A stretch of 64,000 bases of DNA. Source: Membranihabitans marinus. GTDB taxonomy: Bacteria; Bacteroidota; Bacteroidia; Chitinophagales; Saprospiraceae. The first letter of the stretch is position 1. The number at the start of each line of letters is the position of its first letter. The DNA lies in NCBI RefSeq assembly GCF_021729155.1, contig NZ_JAJQYA010000022.1:22821-86820 (forward strand), read 5' to 3'. Both the position numbers and the translations under genes were made by a program. Below are positions 18,599 to 29,129 of this stretch, one piece after another. The notes beneath the pieces were generated by a model. It saw only the letters and a program-made list of their open reading frames with translations. It made no database searches and was not told the origin of the DNA.

Positions 18599-21500
18599 AT
18601 GAATAAAATTTTAACTACGGTACTAGCTGTTTTTGCCATGTTGTATTCCTTTCATGTCGATGGGAAGGAGGTGTTGGATGGCATTAAGCTGAGTGAAGCA
18701 CTTGACAAAATCAGTATTGATTACAATGTCTATTTTACTTTTGACAGAGATATGGCATCTCGATATACGGTGGAATATAGGCCTCAGGAATTGCAATCGG
18801 CAGAGGAGGCTATTCACACTGTGTTGTCTGGAACCAATCTTGCTTATCAGATTTTTGACAAGCAATTTGTAATTATCTATAGAAATGACAAGCAAGGATT
18901 GGAGTCGGTCCAAAAAATGGTAAGTCATTTGCAGCAATTTCTAAACGATAAAAACAAGGTGGTCAAAAACCGGATGAAAAAAGATAATCAAAGTATTGAT
19001 TTATTGAACTTCGGTGGAGGACTCAAATCTTTAAAACCTTTTGAATTAAATATTTCAGGAAGGGTAACCAGTGCCAATGGAGATGTGCTCATCGGTGTAA
19101 ATATTCTGGTGAAGGGTAGTAGTAAGGGGACAGTGACAGATGTGGATGGTTATTTTTCCATTGATGATATCGATGAACAAGCGGTATTGGTGTTTTCCTA
19201 TATTGGTTATGAATCAATGGAAGTTCCAGTCAATGGAAGGACTTCTATAAATGTGATCTTGCAAGAAGATAGCCAGACTTTAAATGAGGTTGTCGTTACA
19301 GCATTGGGTATTCAGCGCAAGACGAGGGATGTGGGTTATTCTGTCCAGCAATTGGAAGGGGGCAGTATTCAGGAAGCTCGAGAAGTTAATTATTTGAATT
19401 CGCTTCAAGGAAAATTGTCCGGTGTTCAAATTGGAGGAAACAGCGGATCTATGGGTGGATCCTCAAAGGTGACTATCAGGGGGCAAACTTCCATTTCAGG
19501 TGATAACAATGCATTGTTTATAGTGGATGGAGTACCTATGGCCAATATGAATCTCAATTCGGTAGGTACTACCGGAGGTCAAGGTACAGGAGGTGGTGGA
19601 TTTGACTGGGGGAATCCTGCTCAATTAATCAATCCCAATGATATCGAAAATATTGCCGTACTCAAGGGTGCCGCAGCTACTGCATTGTACGGTAGTCGAG
19701 GACAGAATGGAGTCATTTATATTACCACCAAAACGGGAAAAGGCGCCGGTAAGTTATCCGTCAATTACGATATGAATCTTCAGTTTGATCAGGTGTCTCT
19801 CCTACCGGATTATCAAAATTCTTATGGAGGTGGAGGAAGTCCTGAATTTATGAAATTATATGTCAATGAAAATCCCAGTGGGTTTTTGCCTGGAGGGGGA
19901 AGTTATGACGATGGCGATGGCAAAGGAAGATATGATTTAATACCTGCTTATGGAGTAGATGAATCGTGGGGCCCTGCCCTCGATGGACGTTTGGTGAGAC
20001 ATTACTGGTCCTGGGATGCCGATAGAAATAATCCAAATTTTGGAATCGCAGCTCCCTGGGAAGCTCATCCGACCAATGTTGAAGACTTCTTTGAAACTGG
20101 GGTGACTTTTTCAAATAATTTGTCGGTGGCAAGTAGTAATGAAAATGGTTCTATTCGATTTTCACTTGGGCATACCAATCAAAATTTCATCTATCCTGGT
20201 AGTGACTTAGAGCGTTTCTTTATGGGGCTAAATACGACCTATAAGTTTACCGATCAATTGACTTTTAGCGGTGGAATAAATTATGTCAATGATGGGTCAA
20301 AAGGACGTCCTGGAACAGGATTTTATGGAAATAATCCCATGTTGTTCTATGTTATGTACGGACAGCGCCAGATCAATGATGAATATTTTAGAAATTATAA
20401 ATACGAAGATGGATCTGAACAAGGTTGGAATCGAAGGGCATGGAATATTCAGCAACCGGCCTTTACTCAGAGTCCGTATTGGAATCAATATGAAAACTAT
20501 GCCACAGATCAAAACAAAAGGTATTACGGAAATGCGGGCTTAACTTATAAGTTTTCTGAGCAATGGTCGGCCGATGTTCGAGTGTTTTCCGACGATTTAA
20601 ATCATTTAGACGAAACAAGGGCGGCAAAAGGCTTCTTTGTGGGATCCTACGCCAAGCGTCAGTTTGTGTTTAATGAAACCAATTATCAGGCTACTTTAAA
20701 TTATAAAACCAAGTTGTCTAATAAGTGGTCATTGGATGGCGTAGCTGGAGGTAATATATTGAGTACGCGGTCTACTGAAGATCTTGGAAATACCAATGGC
20801 GGACTCCAGAGTCCAGATGTTTATGTACTTCAGAATTCAGTATCTTCAGCTCGTATTCGTACTTTTTATAGCAGAAAACAGACCAACTCACTTTTTGCAT
20901 CTGCTACTTTGGGCTATAACAACTACCTCTTTGTGACGGCTACTGGTAGAAATGATTGGGCCTCAACCCTCTATCAGACTGGAAATTACTCATATTTTTA
21001 TCCATCCCTGGCAGGGTCATTTATATTTACTGATTTAATGTCACAGTCTGATTTGCTGACATTTGGTAAGTTGAGATTGTCCTTGGCTCAAGTGGGGAAT
21101 GACGGCCAGCCTTATACCGTGTCCAATTATTACGATTATGTAGAATCATTTGGATCATATCCCTTGCAAACGACATCGAATTCCTTGTTTAATGCCGACC
21201 TCAAATCGGAGCTGACTTCAGAGGTGGAAGCTGGACTTGACCTACGTTTTTTCAAGGATCGTTTATCGACCAGTTTTACTTATTATGACAGAACGACTAA
21301 AAATCAGATTTGGAATGTTCAGATTCCCGCTGAAACAGGATTTTTGACCAAGGTTGTCAATGGGGGAAATGTTCAAAATAAGGGATTTGAGTTTTCGGTA
21401 TCTGCCTATGTGATTCGAGCAGATGATTTTTCTTGGAAGTCCGCTCTTAACTTTTCCAAAAACCAGAATAAGGTATTGGATTTAAATAGTACCAGTGATG

Positions 21501-22225
21501 AAGTAGGTGGTTTGGAGAGATTTGTCATAGGGACGGAGCGAAGAACGCGTAAAGTGTCTATGGTGGCAGAGGTAGGAAAGTCCCTCGGTACCATGTTGGG
21601 AACTGATTATGTGTACGATAGTAACGGCAATCCCTTGGTTGGAGAGAATGGGATATATTTAGTGACCTCTAGTCCAGTAGTCATCGGTGACGTCAATCCC
21701 GATTTTATCGGTGGATTTTCCAATACATTTACATACAAAGGAGTTTATCTGTCGGCCTTGTTGGATTTTCAGAAAGGAGGTGATTTCTTTTCTTATACCA
21801 ATCTATACGGCAACAAGTCTGGAATGTTGGCTCAGACAGCTGAAAACGGCATTAGAGAAAATGGTATAATTGTACCTGGTAAGAGAGAAGATGGTACGGT
21901 GAACAACGTATCTATTTCTGCGCAATCTCATTTTAATTCCAATGGTGGCAATCGCATTAGCAAAGCCAACCTATACGACGGAAGTTTTATTTATTTGAGA
22001 GAAGTGCGTATGGGTTGGAATGGTTCTTCAAATCTAGCTAGCAAGTTAGGGGTGGAAGCTTTGAGGTTGACACTCACCGGTCGGAATCTTTGGTTGATCC
22101 AGAGCAATGCGCCCAATGTAGACCCAGCCAATATTACCAATTCCAATGGTAATCAATTGGGTTTTGAAGGTGGTGCACTGCCGCCGGTTCGAAGTTTTGG
22201 AGTCAATATTAATCTAACCCTGTAA
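18599..22225 (+). CDS. SusC-type TonB-dependent receptor with STN domain (SusC2)
   Basis: 1208 residues. The signal peptide lies within residues 1-22. STN domain at about 29-94 (LSEALDKISIDYNVYFTFD to FVIIYRN). An unusually long, basic linker of about 50 residues (98-148) precedes the carboxypeptidase-regulatory-like domain at 150-221. The TonB-box-like NEVVVTALG comes next, then the plug (VTIRGQTSISGDNNALFIVDG, VLKGAAATALYGSRGQNGV) and the barrel. The STN domain and the FecR2 gene just upstream indicate that it signals ligand binding to sigma2. SusD2 follows after 27 bases. Confidence 0.95.
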   Translation: MNKILTTVLAVFAMLYSFHVDGKEVLDGIKLSEALDKISIDYNVYFTFDRDMASRYTVEYRPQELQSAEEAIHTVLSGTNLAYQIFDKQFVIIYRNDKQGLESVQKMVSHLQQFLNDKNKVVKNRMKKDNQSIDLLNFGGGLKSLKPFELNISGRVTSANGDVLIGVNILVKGSSKGTVTDVDGYFSIDDIDEQAVLVFSYIGYESMEVPVNGRTSINVILQEDSQTLNEVVVTALGIQRKTRDVGYSVQQLEGGSIQEAREVNYLNSLQGKLSGVQIGGNSGSMGGSSKVTIRGQTSISGDNNALFIVDGVPMANMNLNSVGTTGGQGTGGGGFDWGNPAQLINPNDIENIAVLKGAAATALYGSRGQNGVIYITTKTGKGAGKLSVNYDMNLQFDQVSLLPDYQNSYGGGGSPEFMKLYVNENPSGFLPGGGSYDDGDGKGRYDLIPAYGVDESWGPALDGRLVRHYWSWDADRNNPNFGIAAPWEAHPTNVEDFFETGVTFSNNLSVASSNENGSIRFSLGHTNQNFIYPGSDLERFFMGLNTTYKFTDQLTFSGGINYVNDGSKGRPGTGFYGNNPMLFYVMYGQRQINDEYFRNYKYEDGSEQGWNRRAWNIQQPAFTQSPYWNQYENYATDQNKRYYGNAGLTYKFSEQWSADVRVFSDDLNHLDETRAAKGFFVGSYAKRQFVFNETNYQATLNYKTKLSNKWSLDGVAGGNILSTRSTEDLGNTNGGLQSPDVYVLQNSVSSARIRTFYSRKQTNSLFASATLGYNNYLFVTATGRNDWASTLYQTGNYSYFYPSLAGSFIFTDLMSQSDLLTFGKLRLSLAQVGNDGQPYTVSNYYDYVESFGSYPLQTTSNSLFNADLKSELTSEVEAGLDLRFFKDRLSTSFTYYDRTTKNQIWNVQIPAETGFLTKVVNGGNVQNKGFEFSVSAYVIRADDFSWKSALNFSKNQNKVLDLNSTSDEVGGLERFVIGTERRTRKVSMVAEVGKSLGTMLGTDYVYDSNGNPLVGENGIYLVTSSPVVIGDVNPDFIGGFSNTFTYKGVYLSALLDFQKGGDFFSYTNLYGNKSGMLAQTAENGIRENGIIVPGKREDGTVNNVSISAQSHFNSNGGNRISKANLYDGSFIYLREVRMGWNGSSNLASKLGVEALRLTLTGRNLWLIQSNAPNVDPANITNSNGNQLGFEGGALPPVRSFGVNINLTL

Positions 22226-22252
22226 TTGTAAATCACCTATAAATAAGACATT

Positions 22253-23692
22253 ATGAAATTTTTAAAATCATTTTTATGGTTGATCGTGATTTGTGTATTT
22301 ATCAGTTGTGATCAATTCGAAGAAATTAATGAAGATCCTGCTCGTTCCTCTGAAACACTGCCTGAGTATTTATTGGGCAATGCGGAGAAATCGGCTTTGG
22401 ATATTATATATAATAATTACTACAACGGCCGACAAGGCATGCAATTGGCTCAGTATTGGATGGGGACGGATAAGACATCAGACGGGCGATTTTTGTTCAC
22501 TGATGATGGTCTATGGTCCAAGTTATATTCCGGTCCATTGGCCGATTTGCAAGAAATAGAGCATTATTATGATCGACACCCCGATGAAGTAAGCCCACAT
22601 ACCTTGGCGGCTGCCGAAATTTTTAAATCGTGGATATTTCATATTTTGACCGATGTATATGTCGACGTGCCTTATAGTCAAGCACTGCAAGGTGGGACGA
22701 TAACACAGCCAGTATTTGATACCGGTGAAGATATATACATTGATATATTGGCCAATTTAGCCAATCAAATTGAGATCCTGAAAAACCCAAGTACCGTTAT
22801 TCGTGGAGATATTATTTCTAATGGAGATGCAGAGCAATGGATCCGATTTGCCAATGCCCTGCGATTGAGAATGGCTATGAGGATGATTGACGTAAGGGAG
22901 GCAGAAGCCAAAGCTATTATTGCAGAGGCAGCCAGTCAAACCTTGACCAGTGTGGATGAAGATGTTTATTTTCCATATTCTGCTGCTGCAGTATCGAGTC
23001 GATTTCCATACAACAATGTAGAGCGACCTTTGGTGGAGTTTGCAGTGACAACGACTTTAATCGATTACCTGAAAGAACTCAACGATCCGAGACTGATCAT
23101 CTATGCTCGTCCCGATGAGACCAATGGCGAATACATAGGGAAAGAATACGGTCAAGAACTCAATGATCCGACAGTGATTGGTCTTTCAAAGCCCGGTTCT
23201 GAAGCTTATAGTGGTTCTGCTAAGGGATATGTAATTACTTATTCCGAAGTAGCCTTTATATTGGCAGAGGCAGCAGCGCGAGGTGTCAACGTCGGTCAAT
23301 CTGCAGCAGAATGGTATGAAGAAGGTATTCGAGCGGCCATGAAACAGTGGAATGTGACCGATGACTCAGTGATTGATGACTATATTTTATCTGTTCCCTA
23401 TGACGGAGGTCCATGGAGAGATGTTATTGGGAGTCAAAAATGGTTGGCCTTATATCTTCAGGGTATACAGGGCTGGATGGAGAGATTGCGGTTGGATTTT
23501 AAAAAGCCCAATGGTGAGGACTTGTTTATAGCGCCAGTGTCTGGAAGTTTAGATCCCGAAGTAGATTATTTACCCAGTCGATTGACTTATCCTTCTTCTA
23601 CTAAAGCGAATAATATAGCCAATAGTACAGCGGCATCTTCTCGAATCGGAGGTGATTCCCAGGCTACGAAAAATTGGTGGGATATTAATTAG
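22253..23692 (+). CDS. SusD-like surface lipoprotein (SusD2)
   Basis: 479 residues with a lipoprotein signal ending at Cys19 (VFISC) and acidic residues after it. The SusD_like_2 pattern is visible: LLGNAEKSALDI near the start, LTDVYVDVPYSQALQG near residue 142, WIRFANALRLRMAMRM near residue 198 and VITYSEVAFILAEAAARG near residue 325. It is the partner of SusC2. Shorter than SusD1, and more like SusD1 than SusD3 in its N-terminal EEINEDP motif. A terminator follows. Confidence 0.92.
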   Translation: MKFLKSFLWLIVICVFISCDQFEEINEDPARSSETLPEYLLGNAEKSALDIIYNNYYNGRQGMQLAQYWMGTDKTSDGRFLFTDDGLWSKLYSGPLADLQEIEHYYDRHPDEVSPHTLAAAEIFKSWIFHILTDVYVDVPYSQALQGGTITQPVFDTGEDIYIDILANLANQIEILKNPSTVIRGDIISNGDAEQWIRFANALRLRMAMRMIDVREAEAKAIIAEAASQTLTSVDEDVYFPYSAAAVSSRFPYNNVERPLVEFAVTTTLIDYLKELNDPRLIIYARPDETNGEYIGKEYGQELNDPTVIGLSKPGSEAYSGSAKGYVITYSEVAFILAEAAARGVNVGQSAAEWYEEGIRAAMKQWNVTDDSVIDDYILSVPYDGGPWRDVIGSQKWLALYLQGIQGWMERLRLDFKKPNGEDLFIAPVSGSLDPEVDYLPSRLTYPSSTKANNIANSTAASSRIGGDSQATKNWWDIN

Positions 23693-23718
23693 ATTATTAG
23701 ATCAATATCAAAATATTA

Positions 23719-23751
23719 GGGATGTCAATTATGGTTGGCATCCCTTTTTTT
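23719..23751 (+). terminator. Rho-independent terminator after SusD2
   Basis: GGGATGTCAA pairs with TTGGCATCCC (one G-U), 6-nt loop, followed by TTTTTTTA. It ends the FecR2-SusC2-SusD2 unit. Confidence 0.9.
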
Positions 23752-24174
23752 ATTTATTTTATTTAATAATGTATTTGTTGTGTTGTCGGCAAATATTTTT
23801 ATTGTGATAATTGCTGTTTCTGGCAGTTGGTTCTGGCGCTTAATTTTATTTGCAATTTAGGTTGTAGTGCAATTTAATGGTTTTATTTATTGTATTTAAG
23901 TTTTTAGTTAATTAAGCATATTGCACTTAAGTTGTGTATTTGTATTTATTTATAAAAAATGAAATATTGTTGTTATGTTTTGTATCGATATAAAATAACG
24001 ACAAAGATTGAAATTGAAGTTGAAGTAATTTCTTTGTAGTGAATTAAAGATAATATAATATTATTTCTATAGTTGTTTAAAATTGGGTGTTGTTGACTTT
24101 TTAATAATTATTTACCATAATTTAATGCTTAAGGTTAAATAAAATATTAAATTTATTGTCGAATCAATTATTTA
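23752..24174 (+). promoter_or_regulatory. leader/control region of SusC3
   Basis: No gene is seen in this AT-rich stretch, which must hold the SusC3 promoter. It contains three co-directional copies of a short motif: TTGCAATTTA at 23850, TGCAATTTA at 23868 and TTGCACTTAA at 23921. Copies 1 and 3 are each followed within a few bases by GTTGT. Repeats like these could be an AraC/HTCS operator; this is inference. Confidence 0.4.
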
Positions 24175-27100
24175 ATGTGTAAATTTTACAATACAATGAA
24201 ATGGAATAGGATGTTTTATGAGTATGGTTTGATTTTTATTTTGACCGTAATGACGAGTAGTACTCTATTTGCTATTGATGTCATGGCTGTCAATATTAAT
24301 GGAACTATTTTAAATCAAAGTGGTGAACCACTTATCGGTGTTAATGTATTGGTCAAGGGAAGTGACAAAGGGACTGTCACCGATTTTGACGGAAAGTATC
24401 AATTGCAAGATGTAGATGAACAAGCCGTGTTGGTTTTTTCATATATCGGTTATGTGTCGCAAGAAATTGCTGTTAATGGAAGGACGACCATCAATGTAGA
24501 ATTGATGGAAGATGTACAAGCTTTAGATGAAATAGTGGTGATTGGATATGGTTCTCAGAAAAGGTCGGATTTAACTGGTGCTGTGGGCTCGGTTAATGTA
24601 GATCAATTAAGACAGCGACCAACTCCGTCACTGAATCAAGGATTGGCTGGAAAGATATCAGGAGTTCAAGTAAATACCAATTCGGGGAGACCAGGAGGAA
24701 GGACAAATGTGAGAATACGGGGATTTAGTTCGATTAATTCATCCAATAATCCATTGTATGTAGTAGATGGAGTACAATTACCTGTGGGTAATCAAGCTCA
24801 GTTTAGTCAATCCATCGATTATATTAATCCCGCTGATATCGTATCGGTAGAAGTCCTTAAGGATGCTTCTTCAACCGCCATTTACGGTGCGCGTGGTGCC
24901 AATGGGGTTATTTTAATAACCACTAAAAAAGGACAATCTGGTGAAGGCCAGGTTTCTTACAATGCCGATTTTAGTGTGAATACCATAGGGCCCAATAGAC
25001 GAGAAGTCCTCAATGCGGAACAATATCTTGCTGTTGAAGATTTGGCTTGGAGAAATATGGAAAAATACGATCCCGAAGGTTGGGCAGCTGGAAAATGGGC
25101 CTATTTAAATCCAGCGCTTAGAAGAACAGATCCTCGAGTTTTTGATGCTCAGGGCAATCCAAAATACGATACCGACTGGTTAGAAGAAACCACCCAAAAT
25201 GCATTGTCACAGAATCATCAATTGGGTTTTAGCGGTGGCAGTGATAACACTACATATTCCGTGTCTTTGGGGTATCGCGATGATCAGGGATTGTTGAAAA
25301 AATCTTATTTGAAAAGATATTCTGGAAGATTGACATTAGATAGTGACGTTAAGACATGGTTGAACATAGGGACGACATTGAGTTATAATAATCAATCGGA
25401 AAATTTGGTCGATATCAGTGATCAAGTCGCTCGTCAAATCGTAGAAGATTTTCCTTTTTTGCCGGTTCAATACGAAGATGGAACTTATGCCAACAATAGG
25501 GATTATCCATTTGCAGAGGGGACGATGAGTTCGGTTCACCGGCTCAATGGACGAACCTATATACTGAATACTCAAACCGTATTGGGAAGTGCATATGCCA
25601 ATCTGACTTTGGCAGAGGGTTTGGTTTTTAAATCGATATTGGGAGCCAATGTAATCACTCAAGAAAGAAATGACTATACGACTAGAACTCTAGACATTGG
25701 AAGTCAAGGACGAGCAGCTACGAGCAACGAAAAAGAAACATTTTGGTCCTTTGAAAATTATTTGACCTATAATAAAACCATTAATCAAATCCATAGCTTT
25801 ACAGGCTTGTTGGGAATGTCTTGGCAAGAGACCAATTATTTCAGGATAGATCAAGGAGCCAGAACTTTTGCTACCGACTATTTCTTGTTCAATAATATAG
25901 GTGCTGGTAGCAACAATCTTAGCGTGAGCTCTGGCGCTTCAAGAGAGGCTTTGAATTCCTATTTTGGCCGTATCAATTACAGTTTGGACAACAAATATTT
26001 ATTGACGGTAACCGGTCGAGCCGATGGTTCGTCAAAATTTGGGGATAACAACAAGTTTGCCTTTTTTCCTTCTACGGCATTGGCATGGCGTATGTCTGAG
26101 GAAGAATTCTTAGCCGATAATGCCGTTATATCAAATTTGAAAATAAGAGCCAGTTACGGTTTGACAGGAAATTCTGAAATACCTCCTTATTCTTCATTGT
26201 CTCTTTTGGGATCGGGCTATGCGGCGATATTGAATGATTCACGAGTGGGGGGAACTGGAATTAATCGATTGGCAAATCCGGATTTGAGATGGGAGAAAAC
26301 AGCTCAGTCCGATATAGGTATTGAGTTGGGTTTGTATAATAACCGGATTTCAATAGAGACAGATTTTTACTATCGCAAGACGACCGATATGTTGCTAGAT
26401 GCTCCAGTACCTACGACAAGTGGATATGCAACCATTAGGAAAAATATTGGCTCTATGGAGAACAAAGGGATTGAGTTTACTTTGAGAACGGTGAATTTTG
26501 ATAATGCGGATTTTACTTGGAGTACATCATTTAATATTTCCTTGAATAGAAATAAGGTGTTGTCCTTGGCTACCCCAGCACCAATATTCGGTGTGGGAGG
26601 ACCTAATTTTACCAACCCAACCAATATTATCCAAGTGGGTGAGCCTGTGGGTTCGTTTTGGGGCTTAAATCGATTGGGTGTATGGAGCGAGGCGGAAAGA
26701 GCGGAAGCTGCAGAATTTACCAGTTATAGAAATGGTTTGACGATTTTGCCAGGAGATATAAAATATGAGGATGTAAATGGTGACAAAGCCATTACCGATG
26801 CCGATCGGATGATCATAGGAAATGGCAGTCCCAAAGGGTGGGGATCCTTGGTGAATACCTTGAGATATAAAAATTTCGATATGGTATTTGACGTGCAATA
26901 CACTTATGGCAATGACTTAATGGATATGAACCTTCATCCCAGTGAAGATCGTCAGGCTTTAGCCAATAGTTATACTACGGTATTGGATGCTTGGACGCCA
27001 GACAATCAAGACAGTCAGATTGCTGAAATAAGAGATACTAGAGCGGGATATGTAACCAATGTGGATACGAGATGGATTAAGGATGCTTCTTTTATACGAG

Positions 27101-27345
27101 GTCGAAATTTATTAATTGGCTATACATTGCCATCGGCTACCGTATCCGCTGTAGGTATCGACAATGTACGTGTATATGCTTCGGCTCAGAACTTTTTCTT
27201 AATTGTAGATGATGAAGTAATCGGAGATCCTGAAGTAGCCCCTATTCGTGGAGGAGATGGAGATAATGCTTTTTCACAAGGTATGAAATGGCATGAATAT
27301 CCGAAGCCGACGACATTTATGGTAGGTATTCAAGTTGGATTTTAA
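24175..27345 (+). CDS. SusC-type TonB-dependent receptor without STN domain (SusC3)
   Basis: 1056 residues. The start is either ATG 24175 or the internal ATG at 24196 (MKWNRMF). The signal segment is around residues 15-33 (YGLIFILTVMTSSTLFA). It lacks the STN domain found in SusC1 and SusC2. The carboxypeptidase-regulatory-like domain at 40-111 closely resembles that of SusC2 (GVNVLVKGSDKGTVTDFDG, DEQAVLVFSYIGY). TonB-box-like DEIVVIGYG is at 118-126, followed by the plug (VRIRGFSSINSSNNPLYVVDG, VLKDASSTAIYGARGANGV) and the barrel. With no STN and no sigma/FecR pair, control is likely by the HTCS at 12-16 kb or another regulator. Confidence 0.95.
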   Translation: MCKFYNTMKWNRMFYEYGLIFILTVMTSSTLFAIDVMAVNINGTILNQSGEPLIGVNVLVKGSDKGTVTDFDGKYQLQDVDEQAVLVFSYIGYVSQEIAVNGRTTINVELMEDVQALDEIVVIGYGSQKRSDLTGAVGSVNVDQLRQRPTPSLNQGLAGKISGVQVNTNSGRPGGRTNVRIRGFSSINSSNNPLYVVDGVQLPVGNQAQFSQSIDYINPADIVSVEVLKDASSTAIYGARGANGVILITTKKGQSGEGQVSYNADFSVNTIGPNRREVLNAEQYLAVEDLAWRNMEKYDPEGWAAGKWAYLNPALRRTDPRVFDAQGNPKYDTDWLEETTQNALSQNHQLGFSGGSDNTTYSVSLGYRDDQGLLKKSYLKRYSGRLTLDSDVKTWLNIGTTLSYNNQSENLVDISDQVARQIVEDFPFLPVQYEDGTYANNRDYPFAEGTMSSVHRLNGRTYILNTQTVLGSAYANLTLAEGLVFKSILGANVITQERNDYTTRTLDIGSQGRAATSNEKETFWSFENYLTYNKTINQIHSFTGLLGMSWQETNYFRIDQGARTFATDYFLFNNIGAGSNNLSVSSGASREALNSYFGRINYSLDNKYLLTVTGRADGSSKFGDNNKFAFFPSTALAWRMSEEEFLADNAVISNLKIRASYGLTGNSEIPPYSSLSLLGSGYAAILNDSRVGGTGINRLANPDLRWEKTAQSDIGIELGLYNNRISIETDFYYRKTTDMLLDAPVPTTSGYATIRKNIGSMENKGIEFTLRTVNFDNADFTWSTSFNISLNRNKVLSLATPAPIFGVGGPNFTNPTNIIQVGEPVGSFWGLNRLGVWSEAERAEAAEFTSYRNGLTILPGDIKYEDVNGDKAITDADRMIIGNGSPKGWGSLVNTLRYKNFDMVFDVQYTYGNDLMDMNLHPSEDRQALANSYTTVLDAWTPDNQDSQIAEIRDTRAGYVTNVDTRWIKDASFIRGRNLLIGYTLPSATVSAVGIDNVRVYASAQNFFLIVDDEVIGDPEVAPIRGGDGDNAFSQGMKWHEYPKPTTFMVGIQVGF

Positions 27346-27470
27346 TTAGATCACCGAATTATTGCCGTTGATGTGTGGTGATATATCGAGATGAAAACTT
27401 TAAAAAAAATTTTCTTAACCAATGAAGACGCAGTCAAATTGGGTCAAAATAAAAAGAAAAAGATAAAATC

Positions 27471-29021
27471 ATGAAAAGTAAAAATATACAATTATATCTA
27501 TGGGCCGCCTTATTGCTGGCCTGCTCCATGACATTTAGTTGCTCTGGATTTTTGGATGAAGAAGATCCCTCTAATCTTACCCCAGAAGGTTTTTATACCA
27601 TTCCCGATCACGCTGAAGCTGCCATAGCGGCGGCCTATGACAATACTCGGTTTTACGGAGGAGGAGCCGGTATATTTTCTTCTAATTGGCAACTTTTGGA
27701 AGCTCCCACAGGGACGAGTACTACAGAAACAGCTCAAAATTCGGATTTAAATAATCTGTATTCACTCACTTATGATGGCAATACTGGTCACGTTATAAAT
27801 TGGTGGCAAGGTATTTATCGATTGGTTGCCCAGTGTAATCTGGTATTGGATAAAGTCCCCGGAATTACACCGATGGACGAAGCACAAAAGACCAGAATAC
27901 TTGGGGAAGCCAAATTTTTGAGAGCATGGGCTTATTTTTATGCTGTGAGATTATGGGGAGATGTTCCTTTGGTCTTGATGCCTCAGACGGCTTCATCCGA
28001 AGATTTTTCACCAGAAAGAACGGGTCAAGAAGTCGTATATGCTCAGATTGTAAATGACTTAAAAGATGCTGAGACCGCAGGACTTCCTTGGACAGATCAG
28101 AGTGGAAGAGTGTCTACGGCCGCAGTCAAAGGACTGATGTCGAAGGTTTATTTAACCATGGCTGGTTTTCCATTGAATAAAGGACAGGAATATTACCAAT
28201 TAGCAGCAGCCAAGTCCAAAGAGATTATTGACAGTCCAGGTGGTATAGCCTTGTTCGATACTTATAAAGAGGTACATGATGAAAACCTAGGCAATACCAA
28301 AGAACATATCTTCAGTATTCAGTACAACGATTTAGTAGCCTCCAATCCAATGACGAATATGTTCCCCAATTTTAAACCTATTTCCTATAGGGGGCCAAGT
28401 GGGACAGGAAGTACAGTGCCTACCTCTAGTTTTTATAATTCCTTTGAGACTGGAGATAAACGAACCGTCAATCAAGAAGGTTATTTTTATACCACTTATT
28501 ACACCAACGGGAGCGAGGATGAATTTGATTTGGGAGCACCCTATATTTTTAAGCATTTTAATATTGCAGCCAATGGCACATCTGGTGTGCCTGGAACGGC
28601 AAAGGACAATTTAAATGTACCTATTCTTCGATATGCAGAAATCTTGTTGATTTATGCAGAGGCTCAGAATGAAGTAAGTGGACCCAATCAAGCAACACTA
28701 GATGCGCTTAAGCAGATTAGAGACCGGGCGGGATTGAATACACTTCCACTATCTGAATATAGCAAAGAATCATTTAGGGAAGCGGTATGGAAAGAGCGAT
28801 GGCATGAGTTGTGCTATGAAGGCAAGACTTGGTTTGATATGGTGCGTTTGCGTAAGGTGTTTAATGAAACGACAAAGGGATTCGACGATTTTGTAGGCCA
28901 TAAGAATTTAGGCTCAAATGAGTCCCTGCAAGAGAAACATTTATTGTTCCCGTTGGGGGTTCAAGAGATGTTGAATAATCCTAATTTAAGACCACAGAAT
29001 CCAGGTTATCCTACAATGTAG
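27471..29021 (+). CDS. RagB/SusD-family surface lipoprotein (SusD3)
   Basis: 516 residues with a lipoprotein signal ending at Cys24 (MTFSC). Classic RagB/SusD features are present: FLDEEDPSNLTPEGFYTIPDHAEAAI near residues 27-52, GEAKFLRAWAYFYAVRLWGDVPLV near residues 145-168, LRYAEILLIYAEAQNE near residue 386 and WKERWHELCYEGKTWFDMVR near residue 442. It partners SusC3, 125 bases upstream, and belongs to the classical SusD branch rather than the SusD_like_2 branch of SusD1/SusD2. A strong terminator follows. Confidence 0.93.
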   Translation: MKSKNIQLYLWAALLLACSMTFSCSGFLDEEDPSNLTPEGFYTIPDHAEAAIAAAYDNTRFYGGGAGIFSSNWQLLEAPTGTSTTETAQNSDLNNLYSLTYDGNTGHVINWWQGIYRLVAQCNLVLDKVPGITPMDEAQKTRILGEAKFLRAWAYFYAVRLWGDVPLVLMPQTASSEDFSPERTGQEVVYAQIVNDLKDAETAGLPWTDQSGRVSTAAVKGLMSKVYLTMAGFPLNKGQEYYQLAAAKSKEIIDSPGGIALFDTYKEVHDENLGNTKEHIFSIQYNDLVASNPMTNMFPNFKPISYRGPSGTGSTVPTSSFYNSFETGDKRTVNQEGYFYTTYYTNGSEDEFDLGAPYIFKHFNIAANGTSGVPGTAKDNLNVPILRYAEILLIYAEAQNEVSGPNQATLDALKQIRDRAGLNTLPLSEYSKESFREAVWKERWHELCYEGKTWFDMVRLRKVFNETTKGFDDFVGHKNLGSNESLQEKHLLFPLGVQEMLNNPNLRPQNPGYPTM

Positions 29022-29056
29022 TCTTATATCATTTTTTTAGATATAATAATTTTAGG

Positions 29057-29093
29057 CTATGCCCTACTATGTTGAGTAGGGCATAGTTTTTTT
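29057..29093 (+). terminator. Rho-independent terminator after SusD3
   Basis: CTATGCCCTACT pairs perfectly with AGTAGGGCATAG (12 bp, 6-nt loop), followed by TTTTTTT. Confidence 0.94.
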
Positions 29094-29113
29094 ATTTTAA
29101 TATCTTTATAAAA

Positions 29114-29129
29114 TGTATTTCGTATTAAT
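29114..29129 (+). repeat. copy 3 of the dispersed motif (TGTATTTCGTATTAAT)
   Basis: This copy is preceded by TTTATAAAA, as at 52083 and 58955, where the same extended string forms the right end of repeat elements. The rest of the 29130-29434 stretch shows no gene. Confidence 0.5.
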
